Positions 1 through 10,128 of a DNA stretch of 64,000 nt are shown here, piece by piece; within the stretch, counting starts at the first letter, position 1; each line of letters starts with the position of its first letter. The notes beneath the pieces are model-generated. The model was not told the origin of the DNA. It searched no databases and saw only the letters and a list, made by a program, of their open reading frames with translations. The position numbers and the translations under genes are program-made. Origin of the DNA: Prorocentrum cordatum (Eukaryota > Sar > Dinophyceae > Prorocentrales > Prorocentraceae). Where the stretch lies: assembly GCA_963575745.1 (NCBI GenBank), contig CAUYUJ010019937.1:431562-495561 (forward strand), written 5' to 3'.

Positions 1-60
1 GGAGGAGGCGGAGGAGGCGGAGGAGGCGGAGGAGGAGGAGGAGGAGGAGGAGGAGGAGGA
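1..60. repeat. GGA trinucleotide microsatellite
   Basis: The window opens inside a run of GGA/GGC triplets, so the left edge of the tract lies outside the window. Reading frames through it are low-complexity artefacts. Confidence 0.95.
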
Positions 61-699
61 CGGCCCTTTGCAGAAGGCTCGGAAGTCCGTCGGCCTGTTT
101 GGGGAAACTCTCTGGGCCTTCCTCGAAGACACAGGGAACTTGCCTGACGGCGCGCAGGCTTCCGAGAAGCCCCGTCGCGCTCTGCAGAGGCCTCCTTCTT
201 CTCCTTTGCTCCCCTTGCTCGCCCCCCTTCGCCCCCTTGATCCGCCCACCCATCCTTCCCCGCCCTCCGTTTGATCACCGAGCGCGTTCCGCTACTCGCA
301 AAGTGCCTGCTCGCAACCGTCCTAAAGAAAACAAGCGTGTTTTCCTCTATGCCGTGGATCGTAGGGCCCCCGCGGTGGATCCAGGCCACCTTGAGAGCAG
401 CTGCTCTTCGGGTCGTGGAGTGCGCTCGTCTCTTCGAGGAGGGCCCTCGGGCCGCGCCCTTTGGCCACGCTGCCGCCCCCGCGGGGCGGGGCCCATCCGT
501 CGCTGGCGATGTTTCTATCCCAACATCTGGCTCGTCGACGAAGAAAAGGAGCAGCTAAGGGAAGGAGGGGAGCCCAGGGATACACCCCCAGGTGCCTGTT
601 CGGACGCACCTCCATCGAGGAGGGGCGCCCCCCCCCCTCGTGTATCCCAGTGTGGGGCCCTCAATATTTGGCCCATGCGAAACTCAACGATCGGGGGAG
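61..699. other. GC-rich stretch, no gene recognised
   Basis: Several overlapping open frames exist on both strands, but they are proline/arginine-rich, start at arbitrary codons and resemble no family I know. Lack of stops is expected at this GC content. Nothing else was seen here. Confidence 0.5.
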
Positions 700-887
700 C
701 GTAAGACCCGGGTTTGCCAGGACTCGGGTTCGCCATCGTTTTTTGACGACCGCGCCTCGGATTTTGACGAGGAGGAGTTTCGTGGGATGTCTGCAGCGGG
801 AGGCCTCGTCAAAATGCAGGCTCGGCCTCGCCATTTTTTTGACGACCTCGTCGGGGATTTCCGAGTCCCCTGTACCCAGGCCTTACG
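700..887. repeat. Dispersed element family B, copy 1 (TIR CGTAAGACCCGGGT)
   Basis: A segment of about 190 bp starts with CGTAAGACCCGGGT and ends with its near inverse, ACCCAGGCCTTACG. It is almost identical over its whole length to 46302-46489. The interior carries TTTTTTGACGACC-type direct repeats. Matching inverted ends and a second copy 45 kb away indicate a short non-autonomous mobile element. Confidence 0.85.
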
Positions 888-976
888 TGCCCTTGATCAA
901 GACTTCAAACTGTCGTTCTGGGCCCAAAAGGAAACATATTCGTCTTGGGGATTGGAGTTGTGGCCTTCGGACATGT

Positions 977-1151
977 TGGTTACCATGTAGCCTGCGCACC
1001 ACATCTTACAGGCAGTTCGCTGGGTCAGGAGACGCAGGGCCGAAACGCATCGGGCTTGAAGGTTACCACAGAGCCGACGCACCACATCTCACAGGCAGTC
1101 CGTTGGGTCAGGAGACGCAGAACCGAAATTCTGTACCCAGGTCTTACGTCC
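977..1151. repeat. 83-bp tandem duplication plus family B tail
   Basis: GGTTACCA...GCGCACCACATCTTACAGGCAG and the following bases recur 83 bp downstream with about 85% identity by eye. The second copy runs into GTACCCAGGTCTTACG (about 1131-1148), which matches the right terminus of family B. Confidence 0.75.
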
Positions 1152-1156
1152 CCCTG

Positions 1157-1256
1157 NNNNNNNNNNNNNNNNNNNNNNNNNNNNNNNNNNNNNNNNNNNN
1201 NNNNNNNNNNNNNNNNNNNNNNNNNNNNNNNNNNNNNNNNNNNNNNNNNNNNNNNN
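1157..1256. other. Assembly gap of exactly 100 N
   Basis: The run of 100 N is a placeholder for a gap of unknown size. It separates a family B terminus from a TCC microsatellite, so the two sides should not be assumed adjacent. Confidence 1.
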
Positions 1257-1318
1257 TCCTCCTCCTCCTTCTCCTCCTCCTCCTCCTCCTCCTCCTCCTC
1301 CTCAGCTTCCTCCTCCTC
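1257..1318. repeat. TCC microsatellite
   Basis: A near-perfect TCC triplet run abuts the assembly gap and is the likely cause of the assembly break. Confidence 0.95.
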
Positions 1319-1705
1319 CTATCCCATTTGCATTGTGGCGGACGATCAATGGAGAGGAAGCATGTTGCCGAATAATTCCCAGATGGCTAGAACATGTGTT
1401 AAATTTTTTGACATGTCAAACGCATATTTTAAACATTGTCAGGGCAATTTCTTACATTTTAGACACATATTTAGTTCGATGATAGGACTGTTAGGGTGCC
1501 CACTGCCGTGGCATCCACAACATTTGCAAGGGACAGTTTTTTTCGGAAGCGGTGAAACAATTGCCCTGCCGCTTCCGGGGGCGCCGCCGGCCGTGGCCGC
1601 CCAGCGAAGGGCCCCGAGCAAAACGCCTCCGAGAGCGTCTCGGCTTCGCTGCAGGGGGCGCGAGCGGCAGCGGTCCAGCGAGCCTCGGGCGCGTGCCTCC
1701 GCGAG
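1319..1705. other. Unique sequence, no gene recognised
   Basis: This holds a short AT-richer patch (about 1370-1500) and then GC-rich sequence. No frame here looks like a conserved exon. Confidence 0.5.
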
Positions 1706-1850
1706 GGAGGAGGAGGAGGAGGAGGAGGAGGAGGAGGAGGAGGAGGAGGAGGACGAGGAGGACGAGGAGGACGAGGAGGACGAGGAGGAAGACGAGGACG
1801 AGGAAGACGAGGAGGAGGAGGTGGAGGAGGAGGAGGAGGAGGAGCCTGCG
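1706..1850. repeat. GAG/GAC microsatellite
   Basis: An interrupted purine-rich triplet tract (GAG, GAC). It reads as poly-Glu/Asp on one strand and poly-Ser/Leu on the other, all artefactual. Confidence 0.95.
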
Positions 1851-1995
1851 CGCACCCGCCGGAGCGCTCTTTTCTGTTGCGAGTTCGCTCGCGCGCTGCG
1901 CCGTGGTGCGGCCGACGGGGGCGATGACCAGCGGGCGTGAAGAGGGGGGCGGGGCGACTGGATCTGTATGGATGAGCCCATGGGGCGGCGTACGC

Positions 1996-2090
1996 GCCCC
2001 CTCCCTCCTCCTCCTCCTCCTCCTTCTCCTCCCCCTCCTCCTCCTCCTCCCCCTCCTCCTTCTCCTCCTCCTCCTCCTTCTCCTCGTGGG
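1996..2090. repeat. CTC microsatellite
   Basis: An interrupted CTC/TTC/CCC triplet tract followed by a G run. No coding support. Confidence 0.9.
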
Positions 2091-2258
2091 GGGGGGCATC
2101 TGCACCGCTCCTCTACGGGCTTGGCAAGCGGCGGTGGGTACGTTCAGATGTCGTCCCACTAGGGGAGGCGTCGGCGCAAGGAGGAGGAGGAGGAGCAGTA
2201 TGCATTCGGACCTTGGCTCTTCACTGGCCCGAAGAAGAAACAATTGCATGAACACGAC

Positions 2259-2383
2259 CTCTCGGAGCACCGCGCGGATTTCTTGGATCGGCGCTGGGCA
2301 TCTCTGGCGGCGCCTTTGGCGCCGCCCCTGGCGCGCGGGCGGGGTCAGCGCCGATTCCAGAAATCCGCGCGGGCCTCTGATCT
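2259..2383. mobile_element. Hairpin element family A, copy 1
   Basis: A left arm with GCGCGGATTTCTTGGATC and a right arm ending AAATCCGCGC are inverted and flank a palindromic core (GGCGCCTTTGGCGCC). The same arm sequence occurs at 37.46, 39.03, 40.39, 44.76 and 47.11 kb. The layout fits a MITE/introner-like element able to fold into one long hairpin. Confidence 0.8.
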
Positions 2384-3063
2384 CTCGTACTCCTCGTCGT
2401 CGTCCCCCTCCTCGATCCCTGGCAGAGGATCCGTTGCCCTTCTTCCACCTCGCCCGCGAAATCTACCCGGGCAAGTACGCGCCAACTTCGGCGCACGCGT
2501 TCTTGCGACTCTTGCAGGCACCATTGTTGCTTGATTTTTTGCGCCCGAGTTGTGTGTCTGTACGCCATGCATGTTGCGACATGTTTATATAATGTCGGTA
2601 CCAGTGCCATGTTGCAGAGGTCACGGTGTGGTCGCTTGCCGTTGCCGGCACAGCCTGAACCGGAAGGATGATTCGGCTTATTTGGTGTGGAACTTTAATT
2701 CTTTCTGCCTGACTGGCCACCCCCCGTTTGGAAGGGATGTCACTTTGATTTATATCACAGCAAGTTGACTCTTTGTCTGGTTCTTATGGTTTCGTGCATC
2801 ATCGGGACGAGTACGGGAGCTGGTGGACTATATAGAGTAGCGGGGCTGCTGGATGGTTTGGAGAAGAGCCGCTCAGTGATGAGCGATTTGGTCACGATGG
2901 TATGCCATTTCTCGTCACATTTACCGTGTTCGTGCTGTGGCAAGTGCACATCGTTCGCGCGGTGGGTATCTTAATATCCCCCAAACATTCAGAATAGGTG
3001 AGTCCTCGTTTTGAAGACAGCGCGCCCCGTTTCCCACTCACTCATCCCCCCCTCCTCCCTCCT
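2384..3063. other. Unique sequence, no gene recognised
   Basis: Moderate GC. No frame has the codon character of the coding-like segments at 9-19 kb and I recognise no homology. Confidence 0.5.
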
Positions 3064-3295
3064 CTCATGATGATGATCATCATCATCATCATCAGCATCA
3101 TCATCATCATCATCATCATGAGCATCACCAGTCTCGCTATTATTATTATTGTTATTAATAATAATATTATTATTATTATGATGATGATTATTATTATTAT
3201 TATTATCACCATCAGCATAATCAGCAGCAGCACCATCAGCATCATAATTATTCTCATTAGCATTGCCGTTATCATTAGCAATACTTTGACCATTA
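3064..3295. repeat. ATC/ATT compound microsatellite
   Basis: ATC triplets grade into ATT triplets and then mixed ATC/AGC. Poly-Ile/Met/Asp/Asn frames here are artefacts. Confidence 0.95.
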
Positions 3296-3309
3296 CCATT
3301 GTCGCCATG

Positions 3310-4925
3310 GAGCGCGTAAAGGGTGTGCCGAAACGGGCGTGACGCCCACATGCGAACGCCACCTCTGGGGTCTTCGGATGAGCTCCCTATGTGGCCACGG
3401 AACATATGAGAAGTGTGTCAGAATGGGCGTGAGGCCCGCACGCGAACTAGGCCACAAGGGGGGCGCTCGGTGGAGCCCCCTGAGGGTCCACAAATCGCGT
3501 GAGGGGTGTACCCGAACAAGCGTGACGCCCACATGAGAACGCTTTCTCTGTGGCCGGAGCGCCCTACGGGGCCACAAAGCGTGTGCGGTGTGTGCCGAAA
3601 CGGGCGTGACGCCCACGTGCGAACGCTCCGTCTGGGGCCTTTGGTGGAACTTCCTTTGATATGGAACCACGGGGCGCTTGATGGGTGTGCCGAAACTGGC
3701 GTGACTCCCACATGCAAACAGTCCCTCTGGGGTCTGCCTTATTTGGAGCTCCCTATAAATCCACAAAATTGTGAACGGTGTGCCGGACGTAAACTCTCGC
3801 TCTAAGGCCTTGGGTGGAGCCCCTTTTGGGGCCACGGAACGCGTGAGACGTGTACCGAAACGTGCGAGACGAACTCCATCTGTGGCCTCCGGTGGAACTC
3901 CATGTGGGGCCACGAAGCGTGTGAGTGGTATGCTGAAACGGGCGTGACGCCCACATGCGAACGCTCCCTCTGGGGCCTTCGGTGAAGCTCCCTGTGGGGC
4001 CAGGAAGCGCGTGCGTGGTGTGCACAATGAGGCGTGACGCCTACATGCGGAAGCTCCCTCTGGGGCCTTCGGAGGAGGTCTTCGTGGGGTTACGGAACCC
4101 GGGACGCATGTGTGGTGTGCCTCAGCTGGCGTGACGCCCACATTCGAACGTTCCCTCTGGAGCCTTCGGTGGAGCTCCCTGTCGGGCCACGGAACGCTCG
4201 AGTGGTGTTCCGAAAGGGAACGACGCCCACATGCGAACGCTCGCTCTGGGGCCGTCGGGTGAGCTCTCCATAGGGCCACGAAGCGCGTGAGGGGTGTGCC
4301 GATATGATTGACATGCGAAGGGCAGAGTCCAGGACGGAAGGAGGGGGGGGAGAGCAGCGGAGGAGGGGAAACGCGGGGTGTTGTCTCTTCAAAGCGAGGG
4401 CCCAACACCACAAGAGGCTGGAGAGCCAACAAAAGGGTGGGGATCCGCATGCGAACTGCGCCACGGAGGCACTCGGTGGAGCTCACTCTAGGACAACGAA
4501 CCATGTGAGGAGCCCCCTGTGGGGCGTTCGGTGGAGCCCCCTGTGGGGCCACGAACCGCGTCAATGGTGTGCGGAAACGGGCGTGACGCCCACATGCCAA
4601 CGTTTCCTCTGGGGCCTTCCGAGGAGCTCTCTATGGGGCCACGAGAAGTGTGAGGGATGTACTGAAACAACGAGCCGTGACGCCCACATGCGAACTGCAC
4701 CACGGAGGCACTCGGCTGAGCTTCCCATGGGTCCACGAAACGTGCGGGGGTGTGTTGAAGTGGCTGTGATGCCCACATGCGACCTGCGCCACAGGGGCCT
4801 CACGTGGAGTTCCCAATAGGGCCACGAAGTGAGAATCCTGTGCCGAAGCAGGCGTGACGCCCACATGCAAGTTGCGCCACGCAGGCACTCAGTGGAGCTC
4901 CCTACGGGGCCACGAAGCGTGTGAA
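3310..4925. repeat. Tandem array of ~95-bp units (array 1)
   Basis: About 17 degenerate units can be counted from the recurring motif GTGACGCCCACATGCGAACG (for example near 3341, 3523, 3609, 3946, 4229, 4587, 4857), spaced roughly 80-140 bp. Each unit also carries GGGGCCTTCGGTGGAGCTCC and TGTGGGGCCACGAAGCG. Those two motifs recur in the separate array at 43.0-43.8 kb. The 435-residue minus-strand frame across the array is a consequence of unit repetition, not a gene. Confidence 0.9.
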
Positions 4926-4930
4926 AGTGC

Positions 4931-5342
4931 TTGCATGGGCAGATGATGATGAGGTTGAGGACGAGGATGAGGATGAGGATGAGGATGAGGATGCGGATGA
5001 GGGTGAGGATGAGGATGGTGATGGTGATGCTGATGCTGATGCTGAATATGATGACGATGTTGATGTTGATGCTGATGCTGATGTTAATGCTGATGTTGAC
5101 GATGATGATGCTGATGAGGATGATACTGGTGATGATAATGATGATGGTGGTGGTGGTCGTGATGATGATGATGGTTATGGTGGTGATGGTGGTGGTGGTG
5201 GTGTTGATGATGTCCATTATGATGCTGTTGCTGATACGGATACCGATGATGATGCCGATGTTGATGCTGATGCTGATGCTGCTGATGATGATGATGCTGA
5301 TGATGCTGATGATGATAATGATGATGATTATGATGATGATTC

Positions 5343-5392
<50 letters not shown>

Positions 5393-5393
5393 C
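4931..5393. repeat. GAT-rich microsatellite (first block)
   Basis: Long interrupted GAT/GCT/GAG triplet tract ending in pure GAT. It reads as poly-Asp (plus) or poly-His/Ile (minus). Not coding. Confidence 0.95.
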
Positions 5394-5705
5394 TGCTGAG
5401 GGTACCTGCAGTTTTTCCTCTCCATGCCGGCGGCACGGTGTATCGTGCCCTGAGATGGTCCAGCAGATCACCGTCATGCGTTTTTGTTAGCGTGCAACTC
5501 CAGGGAGTTTCAATTCAGAATCGGCGCTTGCATGTCCGGCGTCATCCAGTTCGTTGAATTCCCTTTTTCGATTTCATCCAGTTCAGTAGCATTTGAAGTT
5601 GCCTCAATTGTCCTGAATCCTTCTGGGGAAGACCTCTCAGGAGTTGCCTCTCAACGTTTCGGGGTATTGTGCTGGCCTCCGGCCAGTGCCGATCCGGGGC
5701 GTTCC
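5394..5705. other. Unique spacer between GAT blocks
   Basis: About 310 bp of ordinary complexity. No frame resembles a known protein and no repeat partner was noticed. Confidence 0.5.
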
Positions 5706-6124
5706 TGATAATGATGATTATGATGATGATGTTGATGATGATGATGATGTTAATGTTGATGATGATGATGTTTATCATTGTAATGGCCATGGTGAAGAGC
5801 ATGAAGATGGTGATGACGGCGACGAGAATCAGGATCGTGATGTTGGCGATGGTGATTGTGGTGATGATAGCGGGTTGCCCACAATGATGTTGATAATGAT
5901 GACGGTGGTGATGATGATGTTGCTGTTGTGAATTCTCAGCGTACTAAGGGTGGTGCAGTTGGTGAGGATGGCGAGAGTGATGGTGACGTTGCTGCTGCTG
6001 TTGATGGTGATGTTGATGATGACGATGGATGATGGTGATGACGGATGATGATGCTGCTGATGATGAGGATGATGACCATGACCATGATCATGATCACGAT
6101 GATGATGGTGATGATGATGTTGCT

Positions 6125-6180
<56 letters not shown>

Positions 6181-6190
6181 CGTTGACCTT
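5706..6190. repeat. GAT-rich microsatellite (second block)
   Basis: Interrupted GAT/GTT/GCT triplets, with a pure GAT run near 6140-6180. Confidence 0.95.
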
Positions 6191-6269
6191 AGTGATGGTG
6201 GTGGGGATGCGGACGACATGAAATTGATGAACAGGAGAAGGTAAACCATCATATGATGCGTCCTGGGGC

Positions 6270-6400
6270 TGTTTTTGGTTTTTGGGAGGAGGGAGGAAGA
6301 GGATGGAGGAGGGAGGACGAGGGAGGAGGGAGGAAGGAGGAGGCAAGAGGTAGAGGGGAAGAGAGAGTAGGGAGAAAGGAGGAGGTGAGGGGATGAGGAC
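6270..6400. repeat. GGGAGGA purine tract
   Basis: Low-complexity GGAGG/GAGGA repeats without strict period. Confidence 0.8.
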
Positions 6401-6469
6401 TGAGGCTCTGCGGATGATGCCGGGCCCATTAAGAATCCTCAGGCTCGAGGATTGAGGCTCAGGGGATTG

Positions 6470-6830
6470 AGCAAGGGACCTGGGGAAGCCTCTTGGGGCT
6501 CGTTTTGGGGCCTCTTGGGGCTTCTTTCGGGCCTCTTCGGGGCCTTCTGGGGCTTCCTGGGGGCTTCTTGGGGGCCTGTTGGGACCTTTTGGGGGCTTCT
6601 TGTGGCCTCTTGAGAACCTCGTAAGGGGAAAGGCTGGGATTTCGGCTCGATCTCCACTTCTTGGGCCTCTCCTGGGGCCGTCTTGGAGCCCTCTTGGGCC
6701 GTCTTGGGCCGCCTTGGGCGCTTCTAGGGCCGTTTTGGCGCCCTCTTGGGCCGTTTTGAGGTCGTCTTGGGAGCCTATTGAGCCCTCTTGACGCGGTCTC
6801 GGGGGCCTCTGGGACCGCCGGCAACGTCGT
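6470..6830. repeat. Minisatellite of GGGCCTCTTGGGG-type units
   Basis: Degenerate units of about 10-20 bp built around GGGCCTCTTGGGG / GGGCCGTCTTGGG. On the minus strand they read as Pro/Lys/Arg-rich peptide in all frames. Similar sequence lies at 24.53-24.58 and 42.3-42.7 kb. Confidence 0.85.
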
Positions 6831-6962
6831 GAAGGCCGAAATGACGCATAAGGTAAGAATCTGCGTTTCCCCATAGAAATTGGACAATTTGGACTTCGTG
6901 GGTCTCTCTTCGCAGGTGGTTGGATACCTACTGGGGCGTCTTGGAGGCGTCTTGCGAGCACG

Positions 6963-7235
6963 ACATGCGTCGGGAACGGCGTTTAGAAGGGCGTCGGCCC
7001 CCTCCCCCTCCATGGTTAGAGCGTCGGAACGACGTCGGGCCCGCCCCCGAACAGTAAATGCGGCGGGACCGTCGCCCCCCCCCTCCCCCCTTGATGGTGT
7101 GGGCCCCCTCGCCCCCGAGCACTAAATGAGTCGGGATTGGCGTTCCCCCCCCCCCCCCCCCTCCCTCCTTAATGGTGTGGGCCCCTCCGCCCCAAACAGT
7201 AAATGCGACGGGAATGGCGTCGGGAATGGCGTCCT
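6963..7235. repeat. ~73-bp tandem repeat, about four units
   Basis: TAAATGCGGCGGGACCGTCG-type starts recur near 7053, 7124 and 7199, with a diverged unit near 6963. The units contain long C runs and GATGGTGTGGGCCCC. Confidence 0.75.
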
Positions 7236-7905
7236 CCCCCCTTGCAGAGCGAAGCTTGAGCGAGCTCAAGTCCACGCTCTAAGACGCTCACGCGCCGGAT
7301 CGGCGAATTTCGTCTGGCCTGGTTCTCCATTTGTGCCCCGTGCTAGGAGAAGCGTGTGCTCCGGCGCTGCTACACCCAGAACATAGACACGCTCGAGCGC
7401 ATGGCGGGGGTGGAGGCTGGCGCAGACTTCGGATCTCCAGATTTGACCGGGTTGGTTATACCATGGATGATTGCGTTGGGTCTGTCTTAACCTTGTTGTC
7501 AGCCACGCGTACTTCGCAACCACACAAAACCATTCTGGTTTTCATCGTCGGTTCTCCCTCCTCCCTTCCTTTTACAATTACACACTATGAAAATACTCTC
7601 CCACTTCCCCTGATGGCGACCCGAAGATATTCGACACCCCCCCGCGTATTGTTTTGTTACACACAGGGTTCCCGGGAAACGGGTTTTCGCTTGTTTTTTT
7701 TTTTTTTTTTTTTTTTTTTTGTCAAAATGCTGCTCTCGCTGAGGCGCCGGCCTCATTTCTGCTCCCGAATCGTTCCGAATCGTGCTCCCGCTGCAGCGTG
7801 GGCCTCATTTTTGGATCGGTGTTTGGCCTCCGTCGTTCAGGATGGCGTTTCGCCCCAGCGCGGGCCTCTTTCTCGCGCGCCCATCCGCCCGCCACCACCG
7901 CGCCG
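7236..7905. other. No gene recognised; contains poly-T 7694-7720
   Basis: Mixed sequence with a 27-T homopolymer at 7694-7720. It is not next to any coding segment I can support, so I do not call it a retrotransposed tail. Confidence 0.5.
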
Positions 7906-8045
7906 CACCACCACCACCACCACCACCACCACCACCACCACCACCACCACCACCACCACCACCACCACCACCACCACAACCACGCACACACGCACGCACG
8001 CACGCACGCACCACCACCACACCACGCACGCGCGCGCACGGAGCA
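7906..8045. repeat. CAC microsatellite followed by CGCA/CACG tract
   Basis: Near-pure CAC triplets to about 7977, then CGCA/CACG dinucleotide-like repeats. Poly-His/Trp/Val frames are artefacts. Confidence 0.95.
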
Positions 8046-8625
8046 CGGTCCGCTACGACACGCGTCCGCGGATAGAGAAAAACAGCGCCATGGTAAGGGA
8101 TGGGAGGAAGGGGTAGGACGTCAGATATGACGCGAGTGCACCTAGCTTGTCACCCTCCCCTCTCCCCCTTCCCACCCCTGCTTCCTCCGTCCAACTCGCT
8201 CCTCCCCGCACCATCCACCTTGCCCCTTCCTCTCCGCCCTCTGCTCCTGCAGCTCCTTCTGCACCTCCTCCTCGCGCACCACCTCTCTCCATACAGTCGG
8301 GGCGCTGCAGAAGGAACTCTTGTCGTTTGGGAGGGGCTCCGTGTTCCTTAATTACTGTGCTGTTGCCTTTCGTTTTCCTTTGGTTTTCGATTTGAAGCCG
8401 AAGTTGAACTTATGGAAGCAAGGGGCTTCGTTCCTTCCTAGAGTTTCTTAGGTCAAGGCCCCAACGGTAACCGCGCGCGGGCGATAATAAAGGTCGTCCC
8501 CCCTTGACCCGCCCGAATGTTTGTGTATATGTATACATATGTATATATATGTATGTATGTATATATACCTCCGGCCACAGGGATTGAAATGTGGAGAAAG
8601 CGCGGAGGCCGAACTTTTTAATCCA
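8046..8625. other. Pyrimidine-rich and unique sequence, no gene recognised
   Basis: CT-rich low complexity at about 8140-8290, then unique sequence with a short ATGTATAT-rich patch near 8521-8570. No exon seen. Confidence 0.5.
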
Positions 8626-8745
8626 CGGAAAAGTTGCGGGGATCGAAGTTGCTATCATATCGTGTTGACTAGCAACAACATCAACAACGTTGAGCATGGC
8701 CATGGCTGCGTCACCACACCAGCTTCCGCAACCACGAGCGTGTGG
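8626..8745. repeat. Dispersed repeat family H, copy 1
   Basis: The sequence around GATCGAAGTTGCTATCATA, TTGACTAGCAACAACATC and GAGCATGGCCATGG matches 53640-53770 over roughly 110 bp. A shorter part matches 13243-13300. No inverted ends were seen. Confidence 0.7.
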
Positions 8746-9155
8746 CAGGGTTGTGGGGTTCTCCCCAGTTCAGTTCGCCCACGTTATGACCGTGCGACAG
8801 GGCCATGGGATTCTCATGTTTCCAGCCGTTCCCGAATCAGGAACGCGTGGTATGGCCATAGGGCCGGGTTGGATTTTGATAGTGCATGCGTTTTTCGAGC
8901 AGGCAGGGCATTGGAGTTAGTTCGTTGAATGAATTACATGTCAAGCGCACCCCTCACACGGTTCGTGCCCTTTCCTCCTCCTCCTCCTTTTCCTCTTCTT
9001 CGTCCTTTGTCCCCGCAGCTGTCCAGGCCCAAGCTTTCCGAGTCTCTGGGGCTCCAAGCCTTCGAGCCTCTTCGAGGCGTCGGGCCTCTTCGCCCAAGGG
9101 GCAGCGATAGGGGGGGATGGGCATGCTTATGCATCGGCGATGTCCCGCCGATGCG
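8746..9155. other. No gene supported
   Basis: Contains a CT-rich tract at 8960-9010 ending in CCGCAG, which could serve as a 3' splice site, but the following frame is too short and biased to call an exon. Confidence 0.4.
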
Positions 9156-9280
9156 TAGGCATTGGGGGGGGGGCATCGAGTTGGAATCGGCGATACATCG
9201 CCGATGCATTGGGCGCGCATCGCCGATGCATCGGCGATGTATCGCCGATTCTAGGTCGATGTCCCCCCTCAAATGCCTAT
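9156..9280. repeat. Large imperfect palindrome of CATCGCCGATG motifs (family C related)
   Basis: A left arm of about 52 bp (9156-9207, from TAGGCATTGGGGGG to ACATCGCCGATGC) is mirrored by 9228-9280 (GCATCGGCGATGT to AATGCCTA), with about 20 bp between. The arms are themselves built of CATCGCCGATG/CATCGGCGATG units, which also form the dispersed family C. Confidence 0.85.
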
Positions 9281-9289
9281 TCCCCCGCA

Positions 9290-10075
9290 TCGTTGCCCCT
9301 GACTGCATCGCGAGCACCAGCGGTGGCCCAGCCCGCCGAGCGCGCAGCGGCGGCGAGCGCCCCCGTCGAGGCGCGGAAGAGCGCGGCGGCCCCGAGCCCG
9401 AACTCGAACGAGATTCTCGCGCGCATGGACAAGCAGGAGGAGAAGATCCTCGAGGTGCTGTCCTACCTCGCCGTGAAGGCCTCCATCGCCGAGATGCGCC
9501 AGTGCCAGTCGAGCGCGCAAGGTACGGATGCAGCGAGGATAACGAGCTGCTACTTCAAGGCCGAGGGCGCCTCGTGGTCCAGCAGCGCCCAGCCAGCGGC
9601 GCTCGAGATGGCGCGCCAAGGCGGGCCCCACAAGAGCATCGCGTACGGCCGCATCCTCGACGAGAAGGACAAGAGGCGCATCGAGCTGGCCGTGGCGGTG
9701 TTCTTCAAGACCTACGTCGAGAGGGGCGATCACGTGCACGGCGCCTTCGGGAACCACGGAGAGCCGCCTAAGGACGACCTCTTGTGGCTCACGTCGACCA
9801 TCGGGGCCAATCTGCAGGAGCTCGCCAAGAATAGAGACATCGAGCTCGGCGCCGAGAACGTCGAGCAGCTGACCCACGGCTCCTACACCGAACGCATCGG
9901 GCATGCCCTCCCGCGCATCCCCGCCGAGCTCATCCATCTCCACGAGATAGCGCTGCCTCCCAACAGGAAGTTCGAGCCCGTCGAGCACTTGGGCGAGGGG
10001 CCCGCCGAGAACGCCGAGATGCTCACCAACATGATTCCGAGCAGGGCCCGGGAGTGCGCCGAGTGGTGCAACTAG
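9290..10075 (+). CDS. Hypothetical protein, unrecognised family
   Basis: The open frame ends at TAG 10073-10075. From the ATG at 9425 it gives 216 residues, but coding character (G/C third positions, balanced composition) extends upstream to about 9290, so an earlier exon or start may exist. The first part is Ala/Pro-rich. The ATG region reads MDKQEEKILEVLSYLAVKAS, a probable short coiled coil. The middle is charged (RILDEKDKRRIELAVAVFF) and the C-terminus contains PRIPAELIHLHEIALPP. No signal peptide, membrane segment or known motif is visible. The next coding-like segment follows within 60 bp in another frame and may be the continuation of the same gene after a frameshift. Confidence 0.5.
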   Translation, partial: SLPLTASRAPAVAQPAERAAAASAPVEARKSAAAPSPNSNEILARMDKQEEKILEVLSYLAVKASIAEMRQCQSSAQGTDAARITSCYFKAEGASWSSSAQPAALEMARQGGPHKSIAYGRILDEKDKRRIELAVAVFFKTYVERGDHVHGAFGNHGEPPKDDLLWLTSTIGANLQELAKNRDIELGAENVEQLTHGSYTERIGHALPRIPAELIHLHEIALPPNRKFEPVEHLGEGPAENAEMLTNMIPSRARECAEWCN

Positions 10076-10128
10076 ACCTCCATGGTGTCGACGTTGACCG
10101 ACGGGGTCGCAAGGCCACCACCCAAGCA

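Noticed and set aside
3293-4600. 435-residue minus-strand open frame
   Set aside because: It spans the 95-bp tandem array and its peptide repeats with the array unit. Other frames are similarly open and no independent protein features are seen.
4931-5557. Poly-Asp, poly-Met, poly-His or poly-Ile proteins from GAT tracts
   Set aside because: All six frames of a triplet microsatellite are open. The same pattern occurs at 3.1, 5.7, 53.9 and 58.7 kb with no non-repetitive coding flank.
7694-7720. Poly-T as the tail of a minus-strand retrocopy
   Set aside because: No coding or element sequence could be recognised on the side expected, and no target-site duplication was seen. It is more likely a simple homopolymer.
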